This document shows, in pieces, positions 37,025 through 47,573 of a stretch of DNA of 64,000 nucleotides; position 1 is the first letter of the stretch; the number at the start of each line of letters is the position of its first letter. The position numbers were made by a program, and so were the translations under genes. This DNA is from Anaerolineae bacterium (lineage in GTDB: Bacteria > Chloroflexota > Anaerolineae > Caldilineales > Caldilineaceae): positions 186,001 through 250,000 of the forward strand of contig JAUIHI010000003.1 in NCBI GenBank assembly GCA_030432295.1, read 5' to 3'. The notes under the pieces were generated by a model. It did no database searches and was not told where the DNA came from. It saw only the letters and a program-made list of their open reading frames with translations.

Positions 37025-40000
37025 TCAGCGTGCCGCAGAGACCAGCGGCAGATAGACAGAATCCATCCCCACGGCCACTGAGAGCGAAGCCTGGCCGCTC
37101 TGCCCTCGGCTATCAGTCACTGTCAGGGTAATCGTATGTCGCCCTCTGGAGAGTTGGCTCGTATACAACTCACTGCCTGTGCCCAGTGCCCCGTCCAGGT
37201 CAGAACGCCACGTAAAGCCAGCGGGTGACACGCCATCGGCTCCGCTGGTCACCCGGCCCACAAGCTGGACCGGGTAGCCGACGGGTGTGGAGATGGGCTG
37301 ACCGTCACTGTCGATGTGGACAGCCGGGGGCTGAAAGTTTACGCTGAATGGCTTGGCTGTCTGGGCTTCGACGCTGTGCATCCCATCGCTGGCTGTCACC
37401 CGCACCAGAGCCTGACCGTCGCTGCCCAACAGTTGGGAGCCATCGACTGTCAGCGTCTGGCTGAGATAGTCCTGAGCCAGCAGAAGCCAGCGCTGGCCTC
37501 CATCCGGGCTGTACTGCACCTGGAAACGCAGAGGGTCTCCGTCCACGTCCCCGGCCTCCCACTGGATTGTGAGTTGGTCGCTGATGCTTTCACCGCCGCC
37601 AGGCGACAGCAATTGCAGGCTGGGCAGATTGGCGCTGGCCGTGCGTCGGGCCAATTCCATTTCGCTCCCGTCGATGTGCTGCACCACCACCACCTGGGCC
37701 ACGCCATCCACTGCCGGAGCCAGGACGTGCAATGGGAGGGGGCTGCCCTCTTCCTCCGAAACGTCGGCCAGGGCAAAGGGCTGATCCAGCAGAACTTTAC
37801 CAGCCGCGTCCAGCAGGCGCAGGGAGTAGGCAACTTCGCTGCGACTCTGCTGGGATTGCAAACGGGCCGTGTCGGCCACTTTGCGGCTGTTGAGCGTATC
37901 CGAAACTACCCGATAGACCGGGTCCAGTGCCACATAGCCGGTGGTGGGCGAGATGAGTCCGGTGACGACCAGCAGTTCGTCGGCGGCGAGGATGGCCTGG
38001 GTTTGGGACGCGCTGCGAGCCTCATTTCTGGTTTCGGTCACCCGCTGCTGGGGTGCGCCAAAAAAGGTGCGAGTCAGCATAATGGCCCGGTAAGTATAGT
38101 CGGAAATCCATTTTGTGCCCCGGTAGGACATCAGATCACCCACGGCCATCGGCTCAATCACTGTGCCGGTCAGGGGATCGTAGCCATAATAGGCCAGTGG
38201 ATCGTCCGGGCCGATTACACAGTCATTGCCGCTTGCGTCCTGATATGGGTAGTTGTTGTCTGGATTGTCCGGATCGCCGCAATCCACATGGCGGCGGTTG
38301 TCGTTATGACCGATCTCGTGGGCCATTGTGTAGCCGGCCCGAGGGCCATCCCAGGGCCGGGCCGCGTTCTGTCCATCGGTGAACATAAAGCCCCAGGCTT
38401 CGTCGCCCGGTCGATAGCCGCTGCCAAGTGTCCGCGCGCCAGGCCGGTGATCCGGGTGGACAATACCGTAATAATTCATATCGCTCTCGCAATTGTCCGG
38501 ATCGTCCGTGCGCAAATTGTACATCCACAGAGATTTGAGGACATTGGCCCGGTCACTGGGCAATTCGTAGGGACCAGTCCCCCATTCCTCAATGACGTGC
38601 CGGGTATTGTAGACATCGAAGTGGGGTGTGGGATAGAGACTCTCGGCCCGGCGGATAATCTGCCAGAAGCCCGGATCGTTGATGGAGGCCGTGCGCGGTC
38701 TGGTGCGAACCCGCACAATGCCCACACAGACTGCTGGCACCGGAAAGAACTCGATTGTCTTCTCCAGCCGATTGTCGTTGTAGTTGAGTTCGCGGATGGC
38801 CTCTTCCGGGTTCACTTCCAGACGGAAGGTGACAGTCCCTTCTGTCCACGCGCCGGGTATCCAGAAGGTGAACGCCTGGTCGGGCTGGCTGCGATCCGGC
38901 GTAAGGGAAACCCAGCGGTTGTCGGTGGAAGGGTTGGGGCGCACATTGCGGGGTTCCAGCCATTCGTCTCCCCGGTAGGCGTTGAGCCGGGCGGTGACAC
39001 CGGGCACAGGCTCGCCGTTGGCGTGAACGTGAAAACGCAGGAAAGTGCGCTTGCCTGCCACCAGCGGTACTTCCGGGAAGCGCTCGGTGTCCAGGCTCTG
39101 CACCGCCTGGGTGACTTCGACAAAATTGGCCACCAGCGCGGCGAAGGTGCGGTCATAGGCATCGCTGAACTGGGATGTGTTGCCTTCCGGGTCCGTAGCA
39201 GTCAGTGTCAGGCCATAGCCGGGGTCCGGCGGCGCAAGGGTCCAACTGAATTTCCCCTGCGCGTCGGCGCTGGCAAAGGCCAGGTACATCTGGCCCTCGT
39301 CCTCTGTGTCCTGAAAGAACTCCACCCGACACCCAGCGCAGGTCTGCCCTGCCACAGTCCACAGCGCACCCTGTGCCGGGCGTATATCGTTCACCGCCGG
39401 CGCGGCCAGACCCCGATTGCCGCCGTTCAGCCCAATGCCCGTCAGACCGTTGGCGTAGATACTGTTGGCGGACAGACTGTTGGCAATCGTCCGGCCACCC
39501 ACCGCATCTTCCACCCGCACGCCGTTGGCAGTGCTGGCCGTGATGATATTGAGACTCAATTCGTTGTGGGACGCGCCGTTGAGCAGGTAGATGCCGTGGC
39601 CGGTATTGCCCAGCACTACCTCCTCGTCTTCTACATTTTTGGTGATCCCCACCCAGTTGTCCGCCAACTGGTGATTGTCCGCATCGTCCAGCACAATGCC
39701 GCCGCCGGTGGCATTGACCACCCGGTTCTTCCAGATCAGACTCTGCTGGGGACCGCTTTGCAGATAGATGCCCACCAGTCCGTTGCCCAGATTGTCGGCT
39801 CCGTTGTTGTCCGTGCCGATGCGGTTGTTGATAATACCGTTGCCGTTGCTGCCCGCGCCGCTGATGTGGATGCCGTGGCTGGTGTTGCGTACAATCACAT
39901 TGAAATCGCTCCCGCTAAAGCCGTCGCGGCCGATCACATTATTGAAAGCGCCCCCTTCTACCCGCACACCACTGGCCAGGTTATAGGCGATAAAATTGCC

Positions 40001-42160
40001 GTAGACGACATTTTCGCTGGACGCGCCGTTGATGTGAAGGCCATCGCCGGCGTTGCCCGCGTCCTGGCCCGATGGCATCTGGCCGATGCGGTTGGCCCCC
40101 ACCAGCGTTTTGGATGCGTTGCGCAGCCGTACCCCCGCGCCCTGGCTGTGGACAATTACATTGCCCAGATAGCCCGCGCTATTCAGACCCACTGCGTTGT
40201 CGTGCGCGCCCGCGTCCACCAGCACGCCGTCGCCCCCATTGCCTCCGCTGTAGCGCAGCTCTTCCGGGGTTGTGCCGATGAAATTGTGGACGATCTGATT
40301 GTAGGCGGTCTCGCTGCCAAAGATCAGTACCCCGTGGGAGCGGTTGCCAGCGATGGTATTGGCTTCGCCAGTGCGCGTACTGCCGACGACGTTGTGGTGA
40401 GCATTCTCGCGTATCTCCACACCGATCTGATTGCCCAGGGCCTGCAACCCATCCAGACTCAGCCCGATGCGGTTGCCGAGGAGACGGTTCTCCCCGGTAT
40501 TCTCGCCGCTCAGATAGACCCCCGCGGCCTGGTTGCCGCTGATCAGATTGTCGGCGATAGTATTGCCCTGGCCTTCGGCCACCCATACGCCGTAGGAAGC
40601 GTTGGGCAAGGCCCCGGCTCCGGCGAAATCCGTGCCGATGAAATTGCCGTAGAGTTGATTCTGAGCGCCCCGAATCAGCACACCCGGCCCGGTGTGGCCG
40701 CTGAACAGATTGGCGGGTGTGGCCGGTGGACCAGCCAGAAGACCCGCTCCATCCCGACCAGTGGAGAGAATGCCAACGATATTGTTGTCGCCTTCCACCA
40801 GCAGCCCCGCGTCCGGCCCATTGAGTAGGCGCAGCCCCACCAGCCGATTGTTGTGGGAGCGCAGGGCCAGGGTTGGGTTGCCCCCAGCCAGGGCGCTGCC
40901 ATCTACCACCACGCCAGCGCCCTGCCCGTCGATAACCAGCCCGCCCCGGACTACCCCAGGCAGGGGCGACGCCAGTCGGATGGTGACCGGGGCCAGGGGC
41001 GGGAAGTGCGCCGGATCAAAGCGGACAGTGTCGCCCGTGCGGGCAAAGGTCAGGGCACAGCGCAGGGTCAATGCCGTCGTAGAATCATCGACAGTCGTGT
41101 TGACTGTCCACACCAGCGGCCCAACCGCTGGGTCCACCGCCGCGCAGGCAGTGCCGGGCACAGGTGTGGGGGTCGGTTTGATAGGCGACGTGACCGTCGG
41201 TGTTGCCGTAGGGGTAGGGGTGGGCATCCATTTGTTCTCCACAAAGCGCAGCCAGGTGGGGCCAGTCAGGCCACCGCTGCCACTCGCCACAAAGACCGGC
41301 CAGTCGTAGTTCGGCGCGTCGTAGGAGACGACGCTGCTGTTGCCCTGATTGGCGACAAAAAGGGTCTCTTTGTGAAAGGCCAATCCCCGGGGCGCATCCA
41401 AACCGCTGCCCCCAACGGTCTCCACAAGTGCCCCGGTTGTGCCGTCAAAGACAAAAACCGACAGATTGTCAGGGCTGGTGACGTAGAGATGGCCCTCTGG
41501 CCCAAAGGTCAGGTCCGCGGGATCGCCCAGCAAATTGCCGCTGGTGAAATTGCCCAAACCCACACCGGTCGTGGCGTCGAAGTGGAGCACATCTTTGTGT
41601 TCGCTGTCCACCACAAAGAGCGTGCCGTCGCCACCGATTGCCAGGCTGCGCGGCCCTTTCAGACCGCTGCCCCCATTGGCTCTGCCATCGACAAAGACAC
41701 CCTCAAATGTGCCGTCCGCTTTGTAGCGCAGAATCTGATCCGAGCCGTAGCTGGCTACGTAGAGACGCCCCGCGTCGTCAAATGCGATGCCCTGCGGTGT
41801 GTTCAGCCCGCCGCCGTCAGCACTGTTTCCATCCACAAAGACATCTTTGAATTGCCAGGTGGCGGCCTCATAGCGCAAAATCTGGTGCAACCCGCTGCTG
41901 GCAATATAATAGTTGCCGTCCGCTCCCACGGCGATACCGGCAGGAGCGATGGGGCCGCTGGCTGACGGTGCGTTTAATTTGCCCAAAGGCTGACCGCTGC
42001 TGCCGTCGAAGATCAGCACTTCGTGGCTGGCTGTGCTGCTGACCAACAGAATTTGGGCGGGTGCAGCCGCCGCGGGCAAACTGCCCGCCTGGCTTCCCAG
42101 GAGGCCGCCTACCAGCAGCAGACTGAAAATAGCGACGAAGAAAAATCGTTTGGAATGCAT
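37025..42160 (-). CDS. giant secreted NHL-propeller / beta-helix / metalloprotease protein
   Basis: 1711 aa. Signal peptide ([19 protein letters not shown]). Residues ~35-310: NHL-type beta-propeller; ~312-335: Thr/Pro linker; ~380-930: right-handed parallel beta-helix with many GN.I..N..GV-type turns; ~930-1010: Ig-like; ~1013-1165: CARDB-like ([17 protein letters not shown]); ~1180-1345: zinc protease with [11 protein letters not shown] at 1281-1291, metzincin spacing but Asn in place of Gly; ~1560-1700: Ig/PKD-like. The C-terminus ends [10 protein letters not shown]. Likely a secreted or surface-bound hydrolase/adhesin; the substrate is unknown. A weak minus-strand promoter lies at 42241-42268. 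Confidence 0.88.
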   Translation of the reverse strand: MHSKRFFFVAIFSLLLVGGLLGSQAGSLPAAAAPAQILLVSSTASHEVLIFDGSSGQPLGKLNAPSASGPIAPAGIAVGADGNYYIASSGLHQILRYEAATWQFKDVFVDGNSADGGGLNTPQGIAFDDAGRLYVASYGSDQILRYKADGTFEGVFVDGRANGGSGLKGPRSLAIGGDGTLFVVDSEHKDVLHFDATTGVGLGNFTSGNLLGDPADLTFGPEGHLYVTSPDNLSVFVFDGTTGALVETVGGSGLDAPRGLAFHKETLFVANQGNSSVVSYDAPNYDWPVFVASGSGGLTGPTWLRFVENKWMPTPTPTATPTVTSPIKPTPTPVPGTACAAVDPAVGPLVWTVNTTVDDSTTALTLRCALTFARTGDTVRFDPAHFPPLAPVTIRLASPLPGVVRGGLVIDGQGAGVVVDGSALAGGNPTLALRSHNNRLVGLRLLNGPDAGLLVEGDNNIVGILSTGRDGAGLLAGPPATPANLFSGHTGPGVLIRGAQNQLYGNFIGTDFAGAGALPNASYGVWVAEGQGNTIADNLISGNQAAGVYLSGENTGENRLLGNRIGLSLDGLQALGNQIGVEIRENAHHNVVGSTRTGEANTIAGNRSHGVLIFGSETAYNQIVHNFIGTTPEELRYSGGNGGDGVLVDAGAHDNAVGLNSAGYLGNVIVHSQGAGVRLRNASKTLVGANRIGQMPSGQDAGNAGDGLHINGASSENVVYGNFIAYNLASGVRVEGGAFNNVIGRDGFSGSDFNVIVRNTSHGIHISGAGSNGNGIINNRIGTDNNGADNLGNGLVGIYLQSGPQQSLIWKNRVVNATGGGIVLDDADNHQLADNWVGITKNVEDEEVVLGNTGHGIYLLNGASHNELSLNIITASTANGVRVEDAVGGRTIANSLSANSIYANGLTGIGLNGGNRGLAAPAVNDIRPAQGALWTVAGQTCAGCRVEFFQDTEDEGQMYLAFASADAQGKFSWTLAPPDPGYGLTLTATDPEGNTSQFSDAYDRTFAALVANFVEVTQAVQSLDTERFPEVPLVAGKRTFLRFHVHANGEPVPGVTARLNAYRGDEWLEPRNVRPNPSTDNRWVSLTPDRSQPDQAFTFWIPGAWTEGTVTFRLEVNPEEAIRELNYNDNRLEKTIEFFPVPAVCVGIVRVRTRPRTASINDPGFWQIIRRAESLYPTPHFDVYNTRHVIEEWGTGPYELPSDRANVLKSLWMYNLRTDDPDNCESDMNYYGIVHPDHRPGARTLGSGYRPGDEAWGFMFTDGQNAARPWDGPRAGYTMAHEIGHNDNRRHVDCGDPDNPDNNYPYQDASGNDCVIGPDDPLAYYGYDPLTGTVIEPMAVGDLMSYRGTKWISDYTYRAIMLTRTFFGAPQQRVTETRNEARSASQTQAILAADELLVVTGLISPTTGYVALDPVYRVVSDTLNSRKVADTARLQSQQSRSEVAYSLRLLDAAGKVLLDQPFALADVSEEEGSPLPLHVLAPAVDGVAQVVVVQHIDGSEMELARRTASANLPSLQLLSPGGGESISDQLTIQWEAGDVDGDPLRFQVQYSPDGGQRWLLLAQDYLSQTLTVDGSQLLGSDGQALVRVTASDGMHSVEAQTAKPFSVNFQPPAVHIDSDGQPISTPVGYPVQLVGRVTSGADGVSPAGFTWRSDLDGALGTGSELYTSQLSRGRHTITLTVTDSRGQSGQASLSVAVGMDSVYLPLVSAAR

Positions 42161-42240
42161 GTGGTGTACCTCTGAGAATGGGGGATAAATCTCCCAGACC
42201 TGTCGATTTTGGCATCGATTCCCAAGAGGGAGAAGGCGAT

Positions 42241-42268
42241 GTTATAATCAGCAGTGGGAAAAATACAA
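42241..42268 (-). promoter_or_regulatory. possible promoter of the 1711-aa gene
   Basis: On the minus strand, TTGTAT (complement of 42263-42268), a 16-nt spacer and TATAAC (complement of 42241-42246), about 80 nt before the ATG. Confidence 0.4.
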
Positions 42269-42283
42269 AAATCAGAATCCTAT

Positions 42284-42320
42284 GCCAGCCGATCCCATCT
42301 GTTCGTTGGGACCGGCTGGC
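42284..42320 (-). terminator. hairpin after the repeat-protein gene
   Basis: GCCAGCCGATCCCA faces TGGGACCGGCTGGC with one mismatch and a 9-nt loop, 13 nt past the stop codon of the 63-bp-repeat gene. Confidence 0.7.
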
Positions 42321-42332
42321 AAAATTCAGGCA

Positions 42333-42998
42333 TCATTTTGTGGGTTTCGGTTCGGCCTTTGCATCCATAATGGAGTCAGGCAGAAGTTTGTCCGGGCTGG
42401 GCGTGTAGCTGCTGACCAGCACATTGGATGCAATCGAATCATCCGAAAGCTTGTCCGGGCTGGGCGTGTAGCTGCTGACCAGCACATTGGATGCAATTGA
42501 ATCATCCGAAAGCTTGTCCGGGCTGGGCGTGTAGCTGCTGACCAGTACATTGGATGCAATCGAATCATCCGAAAGCTTGTCCGGGCTGGGCGTGTAGCTG
42601 CTGACCAGTACATTGGATGCAATCGAATCATCCGAAAGCTTGTCCGGGCTGGGCGTGTAGCTGCTGACCAGTACATTGGATGCAATTGAGTCATCCGAAA
42701 TTTTGTCTGGGCTGGGCGTGTAGCTGCTGACCAGTACGTTAGATGCCATTGAATAGGGCACGATTTTGTCCGTTTCTGTCGGATCGCAGTAGGGACACTG
42801 GGAGACGGTGGGAGACCAACGCCGTACCCGGCCCTGCCACTCGTCATTTCGATTGACCTTTTCCACATCGACGATTGTGCCTGTTGACGGAGCCGCCAGG
42901 GCTGGTGTAAAGGCAGAAAGCATGAAAATGGCAGTCAAGAGCAAAACGGACAGGATGCGATTGGTGGATTTGGTGGCGTACATCTTTTTGACGAACAT
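42333..42998 (-). CDS. small secreted protein with six 21-aa repeats
   Basis: 221 aa. Signal peptide (LLLTAIFMLSAFTPALAA), a ~45-residue mature N-terminus with CPYC, then six repeats of 21 aa built on SNVLVSSYTPSPDK, then a short Lys/Pro tail. No family recognised. GAGGAG precedes the ATG at 42998. Repeats are nearly identical in DNA, which suggests recent expansion or homogenisation. The two Cys may form a disulfide or bind a metal. It is divergent from the BTAD regulator gene and next to the giant secreted protein; a surface or extracellular role is inferred. Confidence 0.8.
   Translation of the reverse strand: MFVKKMYATKSTNRILSVLLLTAIFMLSAFTPALAAPSTGTIVDVEKVNRNDEWQGRVRRWSPTVSQCPYCDPTETDKIVPYSMASNVLVSSYTPSPDKISDDSIASNVLVSSYTPSPDKLSDDSIASNVLVSSYTPSPDKLSDDSIASNVLVSSYTPSPDKLSDDSIASNVLVSSYTPSPDKLSDDSIASNVLVSSYTPSPDKLLPDSIMDAKAEPKPTK
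42391..42768. repeat. six 63-bp tandem repeats
   Basis: Units start at 42391, 42454, 42517, 42580, 42643 and 42706 (TCCGGGCTGGGCGTGTAGCT...). Inner units differ at only one or a few bases; the last diverges most. The period is a multiple of three, so copy-number change would keep the frame. Confidence 0.95.
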
Positions 42999-43137
42999 TG
43001 GTTGATCTCCTCTGAATTGTTCTGAAAGTGAACTGCGCTAAAAAAGTAGGGTGTACTCTCTTTTCTCCAACGGTGAACAGCCTACGCAACAAACGTCAAT
43101 AAAACGTCTATGCAAAAACGCAGGTAGGAAATTGGCT

Positions 43138-46100
43138 ATGAATAAGAATGAACTGCACATATATCTGCTAGGGACGCCAGAGGTGCTATTAGAGGGTGAA
43201 ACCGTTACGGGTTTTATCTCCGACAAGACCCGCGGGCTTCTCTACTATCTGGCCGCTACGGGCGAACTTCACACCCGCCAATCCCTGGCTTCTCTCTTCT
43301 GGGGTGATATGCCCGAAGCCCAGGCGTTGAAGAATCTGCGCCAGGCTCTCTACAATCTGCAACAGATGCTCGCCCCCCATCTGGATGTGACCCGCCAGAC
43401 CGTGCGGTTGCTGACCGGCGATGTCTGCCAGGTGGATGTGGCCGCATTGGTCGCCGCTCTGGCCGACCCGGCCCCAGACGCACTGGAAGAGGCGGCTCAG
43501 CTCTATCGGGGCGATTTTCTGACCGGCTTTTCCGTAGCCGACGCCCCGGAATTTGAACAGTGGCAAACGCGCCAGGGCGAACATTTGCGCCGCCAATTGG
43601 TAGATGCGCTACGCACAGCCAGCGCGGATCTGGACAAAGCCACCCGGCTGACCTATCTGCGCCATCTGGTGCGCCTGGAGCCGTGGGCTGAGGAGAGCCA
43701 GCGTCAGTTGATGGAAGTGCTGGCCCGCCAGGGAGAGTATGCCCAGGCATTGATACAATACGAGCGACTGGCCGCTGCATTGAACACAGAATTGGGCATT
43801 GCGCCCCAGCCTCATAGCCAGCGTCTGCGCGAGCGCATCCAGCGGGCACGGCAGCGACCGCGCACACCCCTGCCACCCCTGCCCTTTGCGCTGCTGGGGC
43901 GAGAGGAAGAGGCCCAGCGCCTCTCCGATTGGCTGGCCGCGGACAGCAGCCACGCCCCCCGGCTGATTACCCTTCTTGGCCCCGGCGGCATAGGAAAGAC
44001 CCATCTGGCCCTGGCCACGGCCCACAGCCAGCGCCACGCATTTCTCGACGGCGTCTGGTGGGTGGCCCTGCTTGCCACCAGCACAGCCGAGGAAGTTGCC
44101 CTGGCCCTGGCCCGTGTGCTCGGTCTTCCTATCACCGGCCAGGCCACACCGCGCCAACAGCTTCTGCGCCACATCGCCGGCTGGAATGCCTTGCTGGTGT
44201 TGGACAACAGCGAGCATCTGGTCAATGACGATTTTGCCGATCTCATTGTGGCGATTCTGGAGAGCGCGCCCGAAGTGCGTATCCTCCTCACCAGCCGCAA
44301 ACGGCTGAACTTGCGCCGGGAGCAGCTTCTGCCGTTGGAAGGGTTGGCCGACACCGGCGCGGTGGAGCGTCTCTTTGTGGCGCGGGCGCAGCAGATGCAG
44401 CCCGATTTTGTGCCCACTGCTGAGGACAGCGCGGCCATTCGGCGCATTGGCGCGCTGTTGGATGGCACACCCCTGGGCCTGGAACTGGCCGCGGGGCTGA
44501 CCGACCGCTACGATTGTGCGACGGTTGCCCACAACCTGGCCGCCAACTGGGACAGCCTGGCTTCCTCCCTGCGCGATGTGCCCCCGCGCCAGCGCAGCCT
44601 GCGCGCGGTCTTCGACTATTCCTGGCATCTGCTGGAAGAGACCGAGCAGCGTCTTCTCAGTCTGCTGACAGTCTTTGTGGATGGCTTCAGCCAGGAGGCA
44701 GCGGAGGCACTGGTTGATGGCCTCGGCATTGTCCCCAGCGCCGCGCTCCATTCGCTGGTCAGCCATTCGTTGCTGCGTTTTGATCCCCAGCAGGCCCGCT
44801 ACGCTATGCACGATTTGGTGCGCCAATTTGCCAGAGAACGTCTGGAAGCCGACCCCCAGCGCCAGCGCCAGGCCGAAGAAACCCACAGCCTCTACTTTGC
44901 ACAATTTCTGCACAGCCGGGACGAGATGATTCAGCAGGGCCATCCGCCCACAATGGCCGCGGTCAACGGGGAAATGGGCAACATCCAGGCTATGTGGCGG
45001 CGGGTCTGCGACAGCCGCCAGGTGTTGTTGGTGGCCCAGGCCCTGCAACCCCTGGGCTTCTTTTGCGATGGGGTGGCCCGCTATGTGGAGGGCAAGGGGC
45101 TGTATGCCTATGCACTGGCCCGGCTGGACACAGGCGCCGAGAGTGGCCCCCTGCCGTTGCAAAAGACGGTCTGTAGTCTGCTGGGGGCCTATGCCAATAT
45201 GCTGGATCGCCTGGGCGAGTACAGCGAAGCGCTGACCGTCTGCGGCCGCGCGGTGGAAATTGCCCGGCGCATTGGCTATGCCCAGGCTGTGGGTGTTGGC
45301 CTGCTCTTTTTGGGGCGTATCGAGTCGGATCGGGGGGGCTTTGCCCAAAGCGAGGCATATCTGCGCCAGGCCGTGGACTTCTGTGTCGAGAATGGCCTGT
45401 CGGATACCCAGGCCAGGGCCAGCTTTCGCCTGGGAGAAGCGCTCTTTCACCAGGGGCATCTGGACGAAGCCTGGGCCTGCTATGAGATGGCCCAGCGGCT
45501 TTTTCAGACAGAGCAGGACCGACGGGGGCTTTTCTTTGTGGCCCTGGCAATGGGCGAATGGAAGTTGGAGCAGGGAGAAGTGGCCGCGGCCCAGGATGCG
45601 TATACCCGCGGGCTGACAATCGCCCGCAGCAGTGGGCAGGCCCATTTGCAGGCGGCTGTGCATAGGGGGCTGGCCCACTCTCTTGCCCGATCCGGACGGC
45701 CAGCGGAAGCCGAGTCGTTGCTATTGGCTGGCCTGGCGCTGCTGGCGGATATGCCTCCCGGCCTGCCTTTTTTCGGGCTGGTGCTGCCATTGGCCGTGCT
45801 GTACAGCCGCGCGGGCCAGGCTGAGAAAGCCGAAAGTCTGTTGCATTGGGTGGGCGCAAAGGCCAGCGCCATAGACACCCCGCGCCACCAGATTCCGGTG
45901 CTGCTGGCCTTTGCTCAACTTTTTGGACAAACCCAGTTGGAGAAGGCTGCGGCTCTGGTCCGGCTGATTGTGGACGAGCCAGCCAGCACCTGGGCGCAGC
46001 GACGCCAGGCCAGGGCTGGTTTGACAGGGAAAACAGGTGTGGGGCCGGGGCTGTGGGCCAGCCCATCCCAGGCATTGGCCGATTTGATCGATGAAAACAT

Positions 46101-46203
46101 TGCCCGGCGTGGAGAATCTCTTGTGCAGGCGCTATGCAGCCAAGAGGCGTATTCCTGCCCCGCAGGGGTCACAGATTTATACCAATCCATCGGTCTGCTG
46201 TAG
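43138..46203 (+). CDS. BTAD / NB-ARC / TPR transcriptional regulator
   Basis: 1021 aa. N-terminal winged-helix-like and BTAD region (residues ~1-245: [49 protein letters not shown]), then an NB-ARC/STAND ATPase with P-loop GPGGIGKT at 281-288, [10 protein letters not shown] Walker B, LLTSRKRL and [10 protein letters not shown], then about 400 residues of TPR-like helices. Resembles AfsR/SARP-type and MalT-like regulators that oligomerise on ATP and ligand binding. The ATG at 43138 has AGGAA upstream. Divergent from the secreted repeat protein, which it might control; this is inference. Confidence 0.9.
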   Translation: MNKNELHIYLLGTPEVLLEGETVTGFISDKTRGLLYYLAATGELHTRQSLASLFWGDMPEAQALKNLRQALYNLQQMLAPHLDVTRQTVRLLTGDVCQVDVAALVAALADPAPDALEEAAQLYRGDFLTGFSVADAPEFEQWQTRQGEHLRRQLVDALRTASADLDKATRLTYLRHLVRLEPWAEESQRQLMEVLARQGEYAQALIQYERLAAALNTELGIAPQPHSQRLRERIQRARQRPRTPLPPLPFALLGREEEAQRLSDWLAADSSHAPRLITLLGPGGIGKTHLALATAHSQRHAFLDGVWWVALLATSTAEEVALALARVLGLPITGQATPRQQLLRHIAGWNALLVLDNSEHLVNDDFADLIVAILESAPEVRILLTSRKRLNLRREQLLPLEGLADTGAVERLFVARAQQMQPDFVPTAEDSAAIRRIGALLDGTPLGLELAAGLTDRYDCATVAHNLAANWDSLASSLRDVPPRQRSLRAVFDYSWHLLEETEQRLLSLLTVFVDGFSQEAAEALVDGLGIVPSAALHSLVSHSLLRFDPQQARYAMHDLVRQFARERLEADPQRQRQAEETHSLYFAQFLHSRDEMIQQGHPPTMAAVNGEMGNIQAMWRRVCDSRQVLLVAQALQPLGFFCDGVARYVEGKGLYAYALARLDTGAESGPLPLQKTVCSLLGAYANMLDRLGEYSEALTVCGRAVEIARRIGYAQAVGVGLLFLGRIESDRGGFAQSEAYLRQAVDFCVENGLSDTQARASFRLGEALFHQGHLDEAWACYEMAQRLFQTEQDRRGLFFVALAMGEWKLEQGEVAAAQDAYTRGLTIARSSGQAHLQAAVHRGLAHSLARSGRPAEAESLLLAGLALLADMPPGLPFFGLVLPLAVLYSRAGQAEKAESLLHWVGAKASAIDTPRHQIPVLLAFAQLFGQTQLEKAAALVRLIVDEPASTWAQRRQARAGLTGKTGVGPGLWASPSQALADLIDENIARRGESLVQALCSQEAYSCPAGVTDLYQSIGLL

Positions 46204-46220
46204 AATGCAGACCGATATCT

Positions 46221-47528
46221 ATGACAAACAGCGTCTTTTCGCGGCAGAATACAATGGAATCAGAACGAAATTCACCTCCGCTACAGTTGCAACTAAACAG
46301 TGCTTTTGCCGCGTCCTACGGCGATGTGGCCAAAACAGCCCTGGGCATTGTGGGCCAGGATATGGCGGTGGAATCGATCCGCACGCCAGACGCACCGGAT
46401 CAGGAAAACTTCCCGGAGAGCCTGGAGGTACGGGGCCGATTGCTGCGTCCCAGCGCGGATGTTTTTTCCCGCTGGCTGACCGAATTTAATAGGAAGGGCT
46501 TCACCCCTTTTCTGCGCCAGGACGAGAGTGCAGCTATAGCGGGCACAGGCAAAAGCGTCGTGTTGCAGGTGCTGGCCGGTGTGGTCCCGCGCACCCAATC
46601 CAATCCGTGGATCAATCTGGCGCTCTTTGTGGTGACGGTCCTGAGTACGCTTTTTGTGGGCGTCCTCTACGGCGTGGATGTGCCGCTGGACCCCAACGCC
46701 GGCTTTCTGGAACTGATGTGGCAGATATTGTCGACACCGGATCTGCTGGTGATGGGACTGCCCTTTGCGGCTACACTTCTTGGCATCCTGACTGCCCACG
46801 AATTCGGCCACTATTTCGCGGCCCGCTATCACAAAGTAGCGGTGACTCTGCCCTACTTTCTGCCTATGCCCCTGGGCTTTGGCACATTGGGCGCGTTCAT
46901 CCGTCTGAAAGAGCCAGTGCCGGATCGGCGCAAACTGTTCGACATCGGCGTGGCCGGTCCCCTGGCCGGGCTGGTGCTGGCTGTGCCCCTGCTTTTCTAC
47001 GGATTGAGCACCAGTGAAGTGATGGTTCCCCAGTTCAGCGCTGGCGCAATGCTGGAGGGCAACAGCATCCTCTACTACTACGCCAAATTGTGGACCTTCG
47101 GCCAGGCCCTGCCCAATCCACTTACAGGGATGGATGTGATGATGAACGACGTCACCTTTGCCGCCTGGATCGGCCTGCTGGTGACTGCGCTCAATCTGTT
47201 GCCCCTGGGCCAGTTGGACGGCGGCCATACGGTCTTTGCCCTTTTTGGCAAGCGTGCGCGTATCTTCAACTGGGCTGCGTTGGGCGGGTTGCTGGTGCTG
47301 GGCATTGCCGGGCTGGCAGAGGTCCAGGCCCGTATCCCCGGCCTGGAGAATGTGGGCTATTCGGGCTGGTTTGTCTGGCTGGTGCTGATCAACTTTCTGG
47401 GTGGCCCTTTCCATCCCCCCGCCCTGGACGACGTGACCGAACTGGACCCTCGTCGCCGCTGGATTGGGTATGCGGTCATCGCAATTTTTGTGCTGATATT
47501 CACCCCTGTGCCCCTGCGTGTCCTGTGA
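46221..47528 (+). CDS. site-2 protease family (M50) membrane protease
   Basis: 435 aa. Six or more transmembrane helices; zinc motif HEFGH in [15 protein letters not shown] and the second motif [12 protein letters not shown] with the Asp ligand. The ~100-residue N-terminal region is soluble. Close to the EGY1-like/cyanobacterial S2P group with a long N-terminal domain. It would cleave membrane proteins within the bilayer. The ATG at 46254 is an alternative start; neither has a clear ribosome binding site. It begins 17 nt after the regulator gene and 45 nt before glyQS. Confidence 0.9.
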   Translation: MTNSVFSRQNTMESERNSPPLQLQLNSAFAASYGDVAKTALGIVGQDMAVESIRTPDAPDQENFPESLEVRGRLLRPSADVFSRWLTEFNRKGFTPFLRQDESAAIAGTGKSVVLQVLAGVVPRTQSNPWINLALFVVTVLSTLFVGVLYGVDVPLDPNAGFLELMWQILSTPDLLVMGLPFAATLLGILTAHEFGHYFAARYHKVAVTLPYFLPMPLGFGTLGAFIRLKEPVPDRRKLFDIGVAGPLAGLVLAVPLLFYGLSTSEVMVPQFSAGAMLEGNSILYYYAKLWTFGQALPNPLTGMDVMMNDVTFAAWIGLLVTALNLLPLGQLDGGHTVFALFGKRARIFNWAALGGLLVLGIAGLAEVQARIPGLENVGYSGWFVWLVLINFLGGPFHPPALDDVTELDPRRRWIGYAVIAIFVLIFTPVPLRVL

Positions 47529-47573
47529 GCACTAAACTCTTTTTCAATCAATTTAACGACTCGAAGTGAACCT

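Noticed and set aside
37316-40828. 1170-aa open frame on the plus strand
   Set aside because: It is antisense to the giant secreted protein; GC-rich code gives long shadow frames. No domain or ribosome binding site.
42391-42768. CRISPR array
   Set aside because: The six 63-bp units are contiguous with no unique spacers and lie in a reading frame; it is a coding tandem repeat.
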